From assembly GCA_030272585.1 (NCBI GenBank), contig BSYQ01000004.1, positions 6,882,001 through 6,946,000 of the forward strand: DNA of 64,000 bases. Direction: 5' to 3'. Positions 37,401 through 49,137 of the stretch are shown piece after piece. How positions within the stretch are numbered: position 1 is the first letter of the stretch; the number at the start of each line of letters is the position of its first letter. Under the pieces are notes generated by a model. That model searched no databases. It worked only from the letters and a program-made list of their open reading frames with translations, and was not told the DNA's origin. The translations under genes were made by a program, and so were the position numbers. Source of the stretch: Bryopsis sp. KO-2023. Lineage: Eukaryota; Chlorophyta; Ulvophyceae; Bryopsidales; Bryopsidaceae.

Positions 37401-40400
37401 GTTTTTCTTTGGGCTTCGTCACCTTTCTCACTCTTATACCTCGTAGTTCATTTAATTTTTAATTTTTTTTTCAGTTTTTTTCTGAGAGTTAACTTTCATG
37501 TTTTTTTTTAGGGCAGGATGCATCGAAAGTTGGTTTGAGGGCTCGATTATACTCCAAACTTGACAACGCTGCTGCTCAAAACAGTTCGCCAGTTTTCGAC
37601 AGGGGGACTCCTCCTCCTTCACCACGATCATCGCCCAAACAGGACAGAAGAAGCGAAATGTTGGCTTTTCGGGTAATTGTTTGTTTTTTGCTGTATTTTT
37701 CTTTTTCTTAAGAAAATTGTCAAGTGTTGATTGAAGGGAACTTTGCTTGATTTTCCCATAGAAGTGGGGGTATGTTGCAGGTCAGTAACGCTGTCGTAAC
37801 CCCCCCCCCCCTTCTAAAAACAAAGAAAATAGATTGGCATCAAGAGTGCTCAAGGAGGAGTGAAATCTCCTGATTTCGCCTTAAGATTTTGGACGATTTC
37901 TTCCAGGATTATGGTTCGCCAGAGTACTCTCTGTTTCATTGCTAACTGGAGTTGTTGACCTCAAAATTTTTGCTGTCCGTTTCAACAATTTAATAAGAAA
38001 AAAAAGGAAGAGGAAACGGCTTGTCAAACGTCTAAGGCACAGCCTATCCCTCATATCTCGGATTTGGCTATTTCTCCTTGGTGTGCTCCAATCTGTCGAA
38101 AACGTTTGGGGTGTAGAAGTAATCACCTGTTGCTTTTTATTCTTTCTTTCTTTTTGTGTCTGTTGGAGCCATTGTTTTTTCTTTGTTATTCTGGTTGTGA
38201 ATTTTCTGAGAAATTTCTTGATTCATTGATTTCAGTCGATCGCCCCTCCCAGCCGCTCTTCCCCAGCCCATGTGACGCCAGATTCATCCATACCAATGTC
38301 GCCGAAAAAAAAATCGCCGAAGTGGATTTCACTAAGATCGCTGTCACCGAGAGTAAGGATAAATCAAGCAATGAGCTACTTTTTTGTCTTTTATTATTTT
38401 TTGGTTCGATGAAACATCTGAGATTGCGCCAAGTTTTTTTTTTTTTTTTGCTTGTTTTTTCCCTTTCGTTTTCCCCAAACGCTTCTTTCAATTTTTCGTT
38501 TCAAAAAATGCACTGTGAAGATCCAAGGCTGTTTTTTTTTGTACGTGTGTTTTTTCCCAGTGCAGAAATCATCAGTTTTCTTAGTTTTTTTTTGCATTGG
38601 CCGCTCACTGTTAACTTTTTCTTCAATCTTTCCACTTTTTGGATTTTTTATTTGTTTTCTTCGCTTTTATTTTTTTTGTTTTCCCTGTACTGCACCAGCC
38701 AAGAGGTTCTCCTTCTCCAAGAATGGATATAGATTCCATCAGAACCCCAAGAAATAACAGAAGACATACTGCAGATGCCCAGCAGGAACGTCTGGTAAGA
38801 AAAGAGCAAAAAAAAATTGGAAATCCATCAAAAGGGAGTTCAAAAATTTCTTAAACTTAAATTTTATCATGTGTATAAACTGCTGAGAGTGGGAAGCTTT
38901 TCAAAATTTTTCGAGCGTTTCATTCTTTTTTCTTGAAAGACTTTTATTTTTTAAAATGAGTGATGATGGATTGACAGGAAACCCCTGAACCAGAGCATTC
39001 ACTGTCACCACCTCCATCTCCGGAACGAACCCCTCGTTCGAAATCAAAAAGTAAGGGAAAAAAAAATTAGTTGAAAAACGGCGTTGTCAATTTTCATTTT
39101 TCTCACGGAGATTTTTTTATTTTATTTTTTCACGGAGATTTCTCTTTTTATTATTTTTTGCTTCTTTCAACCACTCGGTAGTTTTTTTTTTCCTTTCCCC
39201 TTCTGATAGTTCAAAGACAGCTCTTTCCAAACGAGTTTCATTACTTTTTATGTTATTTTGGTATTTTGAAAGTGCATTTCTCATTACGTTGAAAAATCTA
39301 TTTCCTTGCCGTCATGCTTTCATTCACTTATATATTTTTTTTTCTTTTTTTAAATCTTTTGGCAAAAATTATTTTAACGATATTTGGTATTTCAGCAAAG
39401 CTATGCTGCTTTTGAATGTATTGGTTGGAGAATTTGAATGTCTTGATTAGAATATTTCGATATTTTTTTTCAGGTAAATCGAAAAGTGAAGTGGGTCGAT
39501 TTAGAGCAGCAGGGGGAACCAAAGAGGAAAGAAATGATTTCCACAAAACGATTCTTGCAAAGGTGCGATAGTAAAACATGTTTTGTAAAAGAAAGTGAAA
39601 ACCAATCAAAAGGAAAAAGACTTAAAACATGTTTTGTAAGAAAAAGTGAAAACCAATCAAAAAGAAAAAGACTCAAAAATTTGAAGTTCCCTGCAAAGAA
39701 AGTATTTGTACACGGTGGCAGTGCATGGGGAAAAAAAAATCGAAACAAGAAAAAGAAAAAAAAAATAAAAAATTTGGGCTTTTTCTCTTTTAGGTTCTGT
39801 AAGATAGCTTCTCAATCCAAGGACGCAATGGATTGCAATTTAATTTTTTTCTTTTCGCAAATTTTTTTTTTTCCCATTTAATTTTCACCCCGTTGGAAAT
39901 TAAACCAAACACAGCCCCCTTTTTTTCTAGAAAACACACATCGGATTTATGCACATCAATCAGTCGGTTGATGCTACTTGTTTTCTATATTTCAGTTCTT
40001 TTTTCTTTTGGTGTGTAGGTCAGGGAATGGGGGGAGGAGAATGAGCTTCCAGCATATGGTGTTTTCAAGCACCGAAATGGAGAGGTGAGTTTTCACAGTT
40101 CTTGAAGTTATTTTTACAAACACAGAATCCCCCCCCCCCCCTTCCCCCCCAAAACCCTCTTTTTCAAATTTTTTGGGGGGGAGGGGAATAAACAAAGTGC
40201 AGGTTTTTCGATAGGTTGTTTTTTCCGCAAAAAAGGAAAAAGAGAAAAAAATAATAAATAAATAAATAAAATAAATAAATAAATAAAGCAAAAAATATAA
40301 AAATAACGAGTTGAAGGTTTATTTTGAGTCCGTTTTTTTATTATTGATTATTTTGGGCGGGGGTGCTGCAGGCGCTGGAACTTTTCAAAGCGGAATTGCA

Positions 40401-40593
40401 GAAGGCGTTCCCCATGTGCTATGAAAAAAAAATAGCGGATGATATTATTGGGTCGAAAGTTTCTTGCTTAAGAAGGCAGCTGGGGATTTCCATCAGGGGA
40501 AAGAGGGGCCAAGCCAGAAAGAGAAAATCGGATGGTGATACGCAACCAAACTCAGCACCCAAAAGATTGACCAAAACCCCCAAAAAGACGTGA
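34495..40593 (+). CDS. disordered Pro/Ser/Arg-rich protein with SUMO-interacting-type motif
   Basis: A long multi-exon gene of unrecognised family. The first four exons (34495-34574, 34705-34937, 35652-35734, 35984-36087) agree in phase: MVQKAAWRWAGRSDFD, then a Ser/Arg/Pro tail, then KDPMIDLTIDDDGF, a hydrophobic core followed by acidic residues as in SUMO-interacting motifs. Later exon-like blocks: about 36262-36420 (YRRSCTPEPMAGNQTPIML), 36733-36951 with three tandem PRAPPSPVN-type repeats, 37180-37237 (Glu/Asp-only tract, DFDPF), 37512-37672, 38236-38352, 38699-38793, 38978-39051 (repeated SP sites), 40019-40085 and 40370-40593, a Lys-rich folded-looking end (FKAELQKAFPMCYEKKIADD) with stop. 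The phase between the fourth and fifth blocks does not fit, so an exon is missing from this model. Many SP/TP sites suggest phosphorylation; probably nuclear. No SP-RING or other catalytic domain seen. Confidence 0.6.
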
Positions 40594-41311
40594 GAATCAA
40601 AAACGGTGTCGATATTTTTCTGGTGGGGGAAGAAGTTTTTCCCGTTGGGAGAAGAAGTTTTCAACCTTTTTCTTTTTTTATGGGGTTAAATTTGAGGGGA
40701 AAGGGGAGGAGGGGTGGTGGCATGTTGCTTTCAGTAGTCGATGTGATGGTGGTGGTGCTTTTTTTTGTAAGAAAATGAAAGAGAAAAGAAAAATAATGGA
40801 AATTAGGTGGTGGAGGGGTGAGATGTAAAAAAATTATGTTGAATAGAACAGTTTTCCTCTTCTTTTCTTTTCTTTTCTGCTTTTGTTTTGTAAAAGTTGC
40901 AGTCATGATTTATTGGGTTTTTATCAGTTCGGCTCACCAGGTTTTTTTCTCCGTCGACATGATTTTTTTTTCCTGGGAGGGGATAGGGGGGGTGTCAGAA
41001 AAAAAATTATGGATATTGTTCCACCACCTTTTTGTTTTTTCAGTGTAGTGTGGGGAAAAAGGTTGTCCAAAATAGAGGAATGAAAAACTTGATTTTTTTT
41101 TTTTCATCTTGACAATAGAGGTTGGTGTAAATTTTGTCTTTCAGAGACTGGCGGGTCGAACACACTCGAAACACTTTGGGTACCGGCGCACCAGATATCA
41201 GTCTTACAAAAGTCGTCGACTTTTATACTGTCCCCCAATTCAGACTTCATTGACCGTTCCTCCCAACTCCCCCACAATTTCTGTCATTCCCATTCAAACA
41301 AAACTCCCATA
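40594..41311. other. intergenic, low-complexity
   Basis: 3' flank of the disordered-protein gene. T- and G-rich, no gene seen. Confidence 0.5.
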
Positions 41312-41740
41312 CTGTAATACGCAAATCTTTCACATTGCTTTAGGACCGCTAGTCTTTTTTTTCGCCTGCCTTATTTTCGTTTCCAAAGATGGGCGCGAAA
41401 ATAACGCAGGCGCGAAAATAAAGTAGGCGCGAAAGAAATGCATGGCGAGAAAGAAGTGTAGACGCGAAAGACTACCTAAAACTGTTCTACAATCACGCCT
41501 CAAGACCACCAAAGTCCATTGAGTCGCCGTCAGCGGACAGCTCGATCGAACGAACCCGAGCCATGTTTGCAACACCACCCCAAATGTCAACCAGAGATTT
41601 TTCCTCCTACTCTATTTTCGTTCATGCTTTATTTTCGCGCCTGCTTTATTTTCGTTCCTGCTCTTTTTTCGCCTGCCTTATTTTCGTGCTTTGGTCCGCG
41701 CGCGAAAATAAGGTAGCGCGAAAAGATTTGCGTATTACAG
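41312..41740. mobile_element. MITE with TA target duplication (Tc1/mariner type)
   Basis: 429 bases bounded by TA on both sides (41310-41311 and 41741-41742). Perfect terminal inverted repeats begin CTGTAATACGCAAATC and extend to about 21-22 bases. The interior carries further inverted copies of a TTATTTTCGCGCCTGC-like motif, facing inward from both ends. There is no transposase frame, so it is nonautonomous and must have been mobilised in trans. The TA duplication and TIR form fit the Tc1/mariner superfamily. Confidence 0.85.
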
Positions 41741-41742
41741 TA

Positions 41743-42331
41743 TCCAAAAAAAGATGTAACGCTCACTTCACACTTTCACACAACAACCAATGTCCTGGAT
41801 CATATCCCAATCTTGCCCTTCACTCTCCTGAGATCCCTGGTTCAATCCTTACTCCATTCTTTCCTCTCCAATCTCCTCTCCTTTTTCACAGTTGGCAAGA
41901 GAGTGGGGATGTTTGATTTTGAAAAAGGGGGGGAAAGAGCTGTTTGGTTGGCTGTTGTTGCAGGCGTTGTGTGAAGAATTTTGATCCAAAATTTAAGCAT
42001 CCGGTCGGTAGTCTTTTTTTTGTTCAAACGGAAAGTCAGTGTTTTTTGGGGTTTTTTTTTTAACAGAAAGCTGGTAGCCCTTTGGAAGGTGTATGCTAAG
42101 CTGAACCCACTCCTGCTGGAACTGAAACGGGGGGTTGATTTTTTTTGTGGTGGTTTTCTCTGCTGAAACACCTTCCTGGGGTGATCATGCTTGACCAAAA
42201 ATCTCTGTGACTGGAGAAAACTGGATGTTTTTGTTTTTTCCAGAGAAAAGACTCTGGTTTTTCTTTTTAGAAATGGTAGGAGTGGTGGAGGGAGGATGGA
42301 GCAGCATTTTTTTTTTTCGCATTGAGAAAAT
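41743..42331. other. intergenic, no gene seen
   Basis: Noncoding sequence between the MITE and the next gene, with T runs and a stretch that includes the next gene's promoter. Confidence 0.45.
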
Positions 42332-43265
42332 ATGACGTCAGGCCACGTGCTTGTGTTTGAGTCTGACGTCGATCGCAGAAGTGAGGAGGCATTCTGGATC
42401 GATGGTCGTCAGCGCAGTAAAAGAGCGTCAAAGCGGAAAACGAACACCAGAACGACGTGGCGCATGTGGAAAGTGACCCAGACTCCACCGTCCGAAGGCA
42501 GGCCGATCGTCGTGATATTCGGCTGGTTCGCGTCCCGAAAAGATTTGCTGAAGCGCTACGTCGACCTTTTCGACTCGCTGGGATGCGACGTTTTTGCGTT
42601 CAGCCCTCACTCTTTGTCGTTATGGTTTCCTCGAATGGCGCTGCGTAATGCGTTGAAAGTTCTGGAGGAGCTGTCGCGGGAAATAAACAGCGGCGGGCAT
42701 CGTCGACCGATTTTGTTCGCCAATTTTTCTGGGTCACCCAAGACGGTGTATTACAAGCTGATTCAGATTCTCTCCTGCCAGAGAAGTCTAAGGGATTTCG
42801 GCGAGAAATACCACGTGCTGAGGGGTTGTTTATGCGGGGAGATCTACGATTCCTCCCCCACTGATTTCACCAGCGAGCAAGGGGTTCGAGCGCTGGCGGT
42901 GGCGTCGAGGGGAAAACTGTATCACCCGGTGGTGGAGGGCATCCTCAACGTTTCCGCTTGCAGTTTGGACTTTTTCTTCGTGGATGTGTTTGAAGCGGAT
43001 AGGAAAACTTATTGGTCGACGCTGGGATCCAGCCCCGTGCAGGGTCCCGTTTTGTTTTTGTATTCGCACAGCGATCCCGTGGCGTCGGGGAGTTTGATAG
43101 ATGGGTTCTCGAAGCTGTTGAAGTCGAGAGGAAGGGAGGTCTGGGTGAAAAAGTGGCGAAGCTCCGACCATGTCGCTCATTTCAAAAGCCATTCCGAAGA
43201 ATATCGAGATGTGTTGGAAAAATTCCTCGATAAGGCGGTTACGTCATGGAGGGCCAGAGTGAACG
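42332..43265 (+). CDS. TMEM53/DUF829-type alpha/beta-hydrolase protein
   Basis: One long exon from the ATG at 42332, open for 346 codons to 43372. A consensus donor (AACG|GTAGG) near 43265, where conservation-like composition ends, suggests the coding exon may be spliced there. The fold signature of the DUF829/TMEM53 family is visible: PIVVIFGWFASRKDLLKRYV at the first strand, DSLGCDVFAFSPHSLSLWFP, a central FANFSGSPKTVYYKLIQ where a nucleophile-elbow region would be, and GPVLFLYSHSDPVASGSLID followed by SSDHVAHFKSHSEEY near the end, which supplies the Asp and His typical of alpha/beta-hydrolases. Family members are poorly characterised, and some are nuclear-envelope proteins. No membrane segment is obvious in this copy. 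Confidence 0.8.
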
Positions 43266-43372
43266 GTAGGTTGGAAAAAGCAAATTTTCTCCAATTTTCA
43301 TTATCCATTTTTTTTGGCTGGTCTGGTTGGGTGCCAACAATGGAAAGGATCTCTTTTGCATCAAGTCAGTAG

Positions 43373-45031
43373 CTTTTTGTCAAGGTGAAATTCCTGTGGA
43401 AGACTGAAAATTAAACAGCAACGAAAACTCACAGGGTTAGTTTCTGGGGAAGATTGTGTGAATGGAAAGCAATGAGTTATGATATTCAAGCAATTTCCCT
43501 CATTCGGTCAGTTGGGTCCAGCTTGCTTCCATACACAATGTATCTCAGGCAGGTTAGGAAAAAAATACATCGACTATTTTTAATGTTTAAACTAGGTAAA
43601 AAAAATCGTGGGGAGGGCATTTGTGGGGGCAAACTGATGCACTCATTCATTCAACATGTAAAGTTCCAGAGATCTTTATAGACTATTATTTTAGATTATT
43701 GTTTACAGCTTTTCTGGGTTTTCAAAATTTTTTAATTGGTATTAATCTGTTTTTGTGAAGGAGACACGGCCATCAAAAAATTCGACCTCGATTTTGGAGT
43801 AATTCGGAGCAAATTGTGATGCCACTTTTTTTTCCCTTTTTTTCTATTTTTTTTTTCCTATTGTCAAGCTACCGTTGTTTCCTCATACTATTCCATAGAT
43901 TGTAATATTAAGTGGCAAAAAATTATCAACCTTGTTTTCTCAGCCAAGCACATCTCAGGGGGTTGGAGTAAGGGGTACTTTCCCAAATATTTTTCTGGTC
44001 TTGCTAAAAAAGCAACACTCCCTCGTTGTGTCCAGGGTTATTTTTTAGGAATTGTTGTACCCACAAAGTTGGTGTCGTGATTGTACGACCGGGGCAAGGA
44101 TAAACCTATACACATTGTTTGTTATTCTGTTGTTTAAAGAAACAACAGAATGAAAAAAAACAGAAAAAACAAAAACAAAATCTGAAAGACAGGGACGTTT
44201 TCATGGAGATGTGTTTATCATCTCTATTCTTTGAGTCCAGCAAGCTGGAATGAATCAGATAGATCAGTTGTCTCCTTACTGATACGTTACAATTGAAGCA
44301 AATAGGGATAGTGTTGGCATGGCTTCTGTTCAATTGAAAACAATTGCTATTTTTTGTTTTCAATTGTTTCATTTGCTGCAAAGGGGGATGTCTCGATGTG
44401 ACTTTTTGGTGCTGATGAATTTTTTTCAAAAAGGCTTATGCCTTTCAAATAAGGTGCCCAGAGACACAAATTTTTTTTTTATATACATATTTTTTTTCAG
44501 TGAATAAAAATGTACCAATTTTCTTTTGGACGTTCCCATACTCTGTTATGAAATTCAGAAACCCTTTTTTGGTTTAGGACCAGTGTATTTTTGTGGCCCT
44601 TTTTGCCCATTGTGGCCCCCAAAAAAAATGGGCTGGCAGTTTTATGGGTCACAAAAGGGTCGAAATGTTTTATTATAGGGGCCAAAAAAGGGCCACGTCC
44701 ACCCGAAGTTTGGCAGAACTGGGGCCACATCCACAAAAACTATCAAACATACATAATTACAAAAAAGCTGTCAACGTTCCACAGAATTAACTATCAATAG
44801 ATATAAATCAATGTTGTGTGCCAAACCTTGTAATTTGTACCATTGAAGTTAGGGCCACAACAAATTTAGTTTCACTTCTATGCCAGCGTAATTGAAAAAA
44901 AAAATCACTGTGTAGGACCAGCAAGGGGTGTTTTTTATTAATTCATAACTTTTGGAGAATGGATCATTTGGGACCAAACAAATATTTAGATTCGCAAAAA
45001 ATCAACCCAACAAAACGTCTTTCATGGTTCA
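43373..45031. other. intergenic, no gene seen
   Basis: A/T-rich with scattered short frames. It contains the 3' flank of the BTB gene. Confidence 0.5.
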
Positions 45032-46213
45032 TTATGTCGCCAATCTTTCCAACACCTCCCAATTTCCGAGGGGCTCGTCATTGATTTGGCCCTCAACGCT
45101 AACACTTCCAATCTCCTTCAGAAAAAACATTTCTTCGTCAGGCACATTTTTGCCTCTCCAAATAAATGCCTTCCCATGACCCAAGCTACCCACTTTCTTC
45201 CAAACATTTTTAGCTTGAGGTGCAACATAGCTACCACCCCCTCCAGGACCATTGTAAGTCCCATTACTGCCCCCAGAGTAACCTCCTCCTCCACCATCGA
45301 AATTCCCTCCACCACCAAAACCCCCGGTATCATTTGGAGCTGAAGTTTTTGGTTTTGCAAGTGCCACAGGGCCAGCATTCCATCCAAGGCCTCCACCACC
45401 GCCAGCTCCCTTGCCTCCCTTTTTCCCACCCAAGTGCTTAGGATCTGAACTACCTCCATCTTCATCCAGACTACCATTATGGCCATCATAGATTCTGGAT
45501 ATACCCCCACCTCCTCCCGCTGCTAAAAGCAAGGAAAGTTTTTTCTGCTTCACTGCAAGGAAGGTGCCACCGCCACCACCAGTGAATTCATTTTTGTATT
45601 TCTCACTTATCAGAAGCCTCGACATTCCCCCCGTCAAGATTTGGATGACATCACCAGCATGCAATTCAAAGGATCCCCCAATCATCGCACCCATGCCCCC
45701 TTGTGACCAACAGGGCTGACCGACATCAGCTTGATCGGCTGCTTTTGCTCCCACAGCAACCAAGTGATACCACCCTGATTCTGGGACCTTCCATTCCTGC
45801 CATTTTTCGTTTTCCTTGGAATACCTGAAGGCGGCCAGGGGATCTCCTGTGTCCCTTTTCAGATATTTCATGCAAGCCTTTTCCACCCATTCCATTTCAT
45901 ACATTTTTGCAGCAACCATAACGCCAACGACGTTATCGTCGTTCAAATCACCGTCGCCAGTGTAACACGCTCGCAGGATCCACTTCAGCGCCGCAGAATC
46001 GACGTCCGTCGCAGACACCAATTTCGAAGCACCTCGGGAGGAAAAGAGTTTTTTGAAAAATGGACTGGCGACCTCCAACACGAACTTCTCGCAATGAAAC
46101 GTTTGGCCATCCTTGGATTCAAAAACGACATCGCTCATTTTTGGGTCGTTGAAGCATTTCGCCCAGTTTTCGTGATGGACGGCATAGTTTTCCACCAGTA
46201 CCTGTCCAGACAT
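45032..46213 (-). CDS. BTB/POZ plus glycine-rich protein, intronless
   Basis: Single exon, 393 aa. Residues ~20-125 form a BTB/POZ domain (DPKMSDVVFESKDGQTFHCE; KFVLEVASPFFKKLF; AAKMYEMEWVEKACMKYL), normally a dimerisation and Cullin-3 adaptor module. Residues ~165-360 resemble the glycine-rich domain seen in ALK/LTK-type receptors: SQGGMGAMIGGSFELHAGD, LLLAAGGGGGISRIYDGHNG, then long GGGG arrays ending GGGGSYVAPQAK. The tail is short and acidic. No signal peptide, so the usually extracellular Gly-rich fold would here be intracellular. The lack of introns among intron-rich neighbours is compatible with a retroposed origin, though no poly(A) or duplication was seen. A broken partial copy lies at 23872-23965. 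Confidence 0.9.
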   Translation of the reverse strand: MSGQVLVENYAVHHENWAKCFNDPKMSDVVFESKDGQTFHCEKFVLEVASPFFKKLFSSRGASKLVSATDVDSAALKWILRACYTGDGDLNDDNVVGVMVAAKMYEMEWVEKACMKYLKRDTGDPLAAFRYSKENEKWQEWKVPESGWYHLVAVGAKAADQADVGQPCWSQGGMGAMIGGSFELHAGDVIQILTGGMSRLLISEKYKNEFTGGGGGTFLAVKQKKLSLLLAAGGGGGISRIYDGHNGSLDEDGGSSDPKHLGGKKGGKGAGGGGGLGWNAGPVALAKPKTSAPNDTGGFGGGGNFDGGGGGYSGGSNGTYNGPGGGGSYVAPQAKNVWKKVGSLGHGKAFIWRGKNVPDEEMFFLKEIGSVSVEGQINDEPLGNWEVLERLAT

Positions 46214-47257
46214 CGTAACATATACTTTTCAAACGACAATCTATCGGCGAGGAACGGTGAGCTGCCGCATACTTGCCATTATTTTCCGCACTGGGCAAAT
46301 TGTTCCGAGTATCTCTAAGAAAAATTACGCCTCTAAGAAAGACACTGAAATGAATCACATTGTTCCGCTCGACTCGGGACTAGTCCAGGGGGTGGTTCAA
46401 ACCCTTACCATCGCTCAATGCCCTCCTGGGCTATGGCTCGCCCAAAGACTTCCGAGCGGGTAAAAAAGAACAAAACCTGACTGGAACACCAGCTTTGACT
46501 GACTTATTTACGTCAAACATCAGCTCTCCTTTAACCACTGTATACACCTCCAGCCGAGCGCTCGTACACTCGGGGGTTTGTGCACTCGCGAGTGATGATT
46601 TGACGTTAAGTGTGCTCGTCAAGTCGTGTATCTTCAGGTAGTCGCATCAATCGCACTCTTACGTAACTGCATGTCTGGCAGCGCCAGCCATATGCTCTTC
46701 GTTCTGGATGCTCTGCGTTCTGCGGGACCGATAGCCTTTTTTCCCGTTTTCTTAAGCTAAACGAAAACGGTCTTACCGGTTCCCAAGACGAGGAAGGAAA
46801 TGGCGCCTGGACGTTGAGGAAATGTAGTGCGGCCGGCTTGGATCTGCTTTCCGAGGTTTTCGGAGATGGGCTGCTAACGGTCTTGCAGCCGATAGTGTGG
46901 CAACAGCTACGGATGAGACAAATGGTGGCCAACAGGTGATGCGTGTTTCGAAAGAACAAGCTACAGGTTACCTTGGGAAAAAGTTCGACCAAGTGTGCAT
47001 AATTTCCCAATGCTTGTGGGCATCTGCTGTGCACCATCTAATCCTTACATTGACCCTCGGGGTCTTGTTTTCTTGTCCTTTTTTTTAAAGCAAACAAATA
47101 GACAGGAGAGAACAAAGGAAACAACAAAGACAGGCTGATGCATGATTTGTGGCATGCTTTTTCCAGGTTGATGCTGTTTTATTGGGCTGTTGACGTGCGT
47201 TCTGGACAAAATAAACAAGTGCAAAAAGCTGCCTACAGTGCCTTGGCTATGGTGGAG
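46214..47257. other. no firm gene
   Basis: Upstream region of the BTB gene, then mixed frames on both strands at 46600-47040. A plus-strand GYLGKK near 46968 recalls the conserved YLGKE of G6PD and may be a decayed upstream piece of the pseudogene that follows. Confidence 0.35.
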
Positions 47258-48225
47258 GACTTTGATCAATTTGGAATCATCAGGGATATCATCCAGAACC
47301 ATCTGCTACAGGTACGAAGGCTGTTAAATCCTCTCTGATGCTCTCTGATGATATCGATATGATATCCTCCCTTGGTTCTCCAAAACACACACATTTTTGG
47401 ACTCCATAGTTTCGTTGAGAAATCAGTCGTTGCATGGAGGGAACAGTTTTTATTGAAGCTCTCTCAGAGGATGGTGGCTCCTATGTGACTAAAAGGGGCG
47501 AGCCACAAAAAAACTGATCTTTTTGCACTCACATTCTGCCAATTGTTTCTCCATCCAACCAGTTATGTTTTACAAACTATTTTGGAACCAAGCCCCTGGA
47601 TGTAATCTAGTTGTTCTTTTTCTTTACCATCTTTTTTTCCCAAACGAAGGTCATGGCCTTGCTAGGAATGGAGAAACCTGTCAGCCTGCATCCCGATGAC
47701 ATTCGTGACGAAAAACTCAGAGTGCTCCAATCAATACGTTTCTGCAATGGATGAGCCTGGGTATCTGGACGACAAAACCGTTCCAAAGGAGTCGAAAACC
47801 CCGACCTTTGCTTCCTGCGTTATGTACGTGAAAAACGACAGATGGGACGGAGTTCCATTCATCCTGAAAGCTGGAAAAGCAGAGGTGGGTGTGTCGATTT
47901 GACTTTGTTCACCCCTATTTTGATGTATTTTTTCCCCAATGGTTTGTGTCAATGCTTTTGTGCGCTTCTCCTTTCCATCAAACAGGCATCACAGAATTTG
48001 TCCTTGCAATTTCCCCCTGCAAGTATTGGTTTAGTCAATCTACGGCTTGGATGCATGACTGAGTGAGGGGTTGTGTCTGTTGGATCCCAGGTTTGAATCC
48101 AGTTGAAACCCTCCCCTGCTCCTCTGTATGCAGCCGAAGGCATGAGGAATGAATTCGTCATGAGGCTCCAACCAGGAGAGGCAATCTACATCAAGAAACC
48201 AGGCACGATTCCAAAGAATCAATGA
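47258..48225 (+). pseudogene. G6PD: glucose-6-phosphate dehydrogenase pseudogene (middle part only)
   Basis: G6PD catalyses the first step of the pentose-phosphate pathway. Exon-like pieces remain at 47258-47311 (FDQFGIIRDIIQNHLLQ), 47650-47884 ([20 protein letters not shown], then [19 protein letters not shown] and [16 protein letters not shown]), about 47986-48036 (weak) and 48134-48225 (NEFVMRLQPGEAIYIKKPG). Splice borders are still recognisable. Damage: within the second exon, near 47725-47740, the frame shifts from RVLQS to [13 protein letters not shown], and about a dozen residues that normally lie between are gone. The whole NADP-binding N-terminal half and the last ~120 residues are absent, and the final piece stops at 48225. 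This copy cannot encode an active enzyme; a functional gene is presumably elsewhere. Confidence 0.85.
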
Positions 48226-49137
48226 AACAAATCCTTGAAACCAGAAAAAGAAATTGATGGGGTTTTGGCAATAGTAACAAACAGTGAATTGGTTTCGACA
48301 TCCCAACAGTCTTCCCAGGGTGGAGCCAATATTCAGGGGTCTTTAAGCCGGGGCTACCATGAATGAAAGCACAGATAATGGCTGAACGGATGGTTGCTAT
48401 GGATGGGGTTCAGGCCGGCTGGAGGAACTGAATAGTGCTGAAGTTATAGGCAGGTGGTATTCATTTTTGGAGGGGGTCATCCATGGTTGCAGGGAAAAAA
48501 GAGACAAGGATACTCTTCATGAGGTGTACAAACCAAAAAAAAACAACGATAATGCAAAAAAAGAAAAGTTGTGTGGTCAGAAAGTTGGGTTCGATTCCCA
48601 TCCTACTTTTATTCATCATTGTTTCTTGCACTTGGAACTTCAGCAAAATTAGAAGCGCAAGCTCCCCTTCTCCTGTTTTTTCAAACCTTGTTTTCCCTTC
48701 TGAAATCTTTGTTAATTCAGCATTGTTTATTTCTTCACTGCCAAGTGAAGGTCCGCAGGCAAATTGCAACGTTGCGCAAAGATCGATGTTCTGTCGAACT
48801 CGTTCGAGGTGCGCAGGCGAATAGAGGGCGCGTGGGTGTTGGGTTTGTTGCGAATAGAGGGCGCGTGGGTGTTGGGTTTGTTGCGGGATCGATAGTGGGG
48901 CGTGGGTGTGATACTGGTCCGACGACGAGGCATGACACATAGGTCGAGAGACGGACTGAGATTTAGGGGTTTTAGGTTATTGCCTATGCTCGCGCCACGC
49001 GCTTAGACGGTCGCCGCCAGAGCTTTGCCGCCCGCCCACCCAGCCCGTTTGAGACGTATCGACCAGGATACGTCAGTGCGTTTTTTTTTTTTTCCGAGTC
49101 TAGCTGAGGATCTGCCAGAAGGAGGTCCCTTGCAACG
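48226..49137. other. intergenic, no gene seen
   Basis: Includes a tRNA-T-arm-like sequence near 48585 (rejected as a gene) and the 33-base duplication listed next. The stretch from about 48930 to 49137 precedes the next start codon. Confidence 0.45.
48817..48882. repeat. perfect tandem duplication, 33-base unit
   Basis: Two identical adjacent 33-base units starting GCGAATAGAGGGCGCG, at 48817-48849 and 48850-48882. The unit length is a multiple of three, but no supported gene overlaps it. Confidence 0.85.

Noticed and set aside
48560-48610. tRNA T-arm-like GGGTTCGATTCCC
   Set aside because: No matching acceptor stem, D-arm or anticodon arm could be folded around it.
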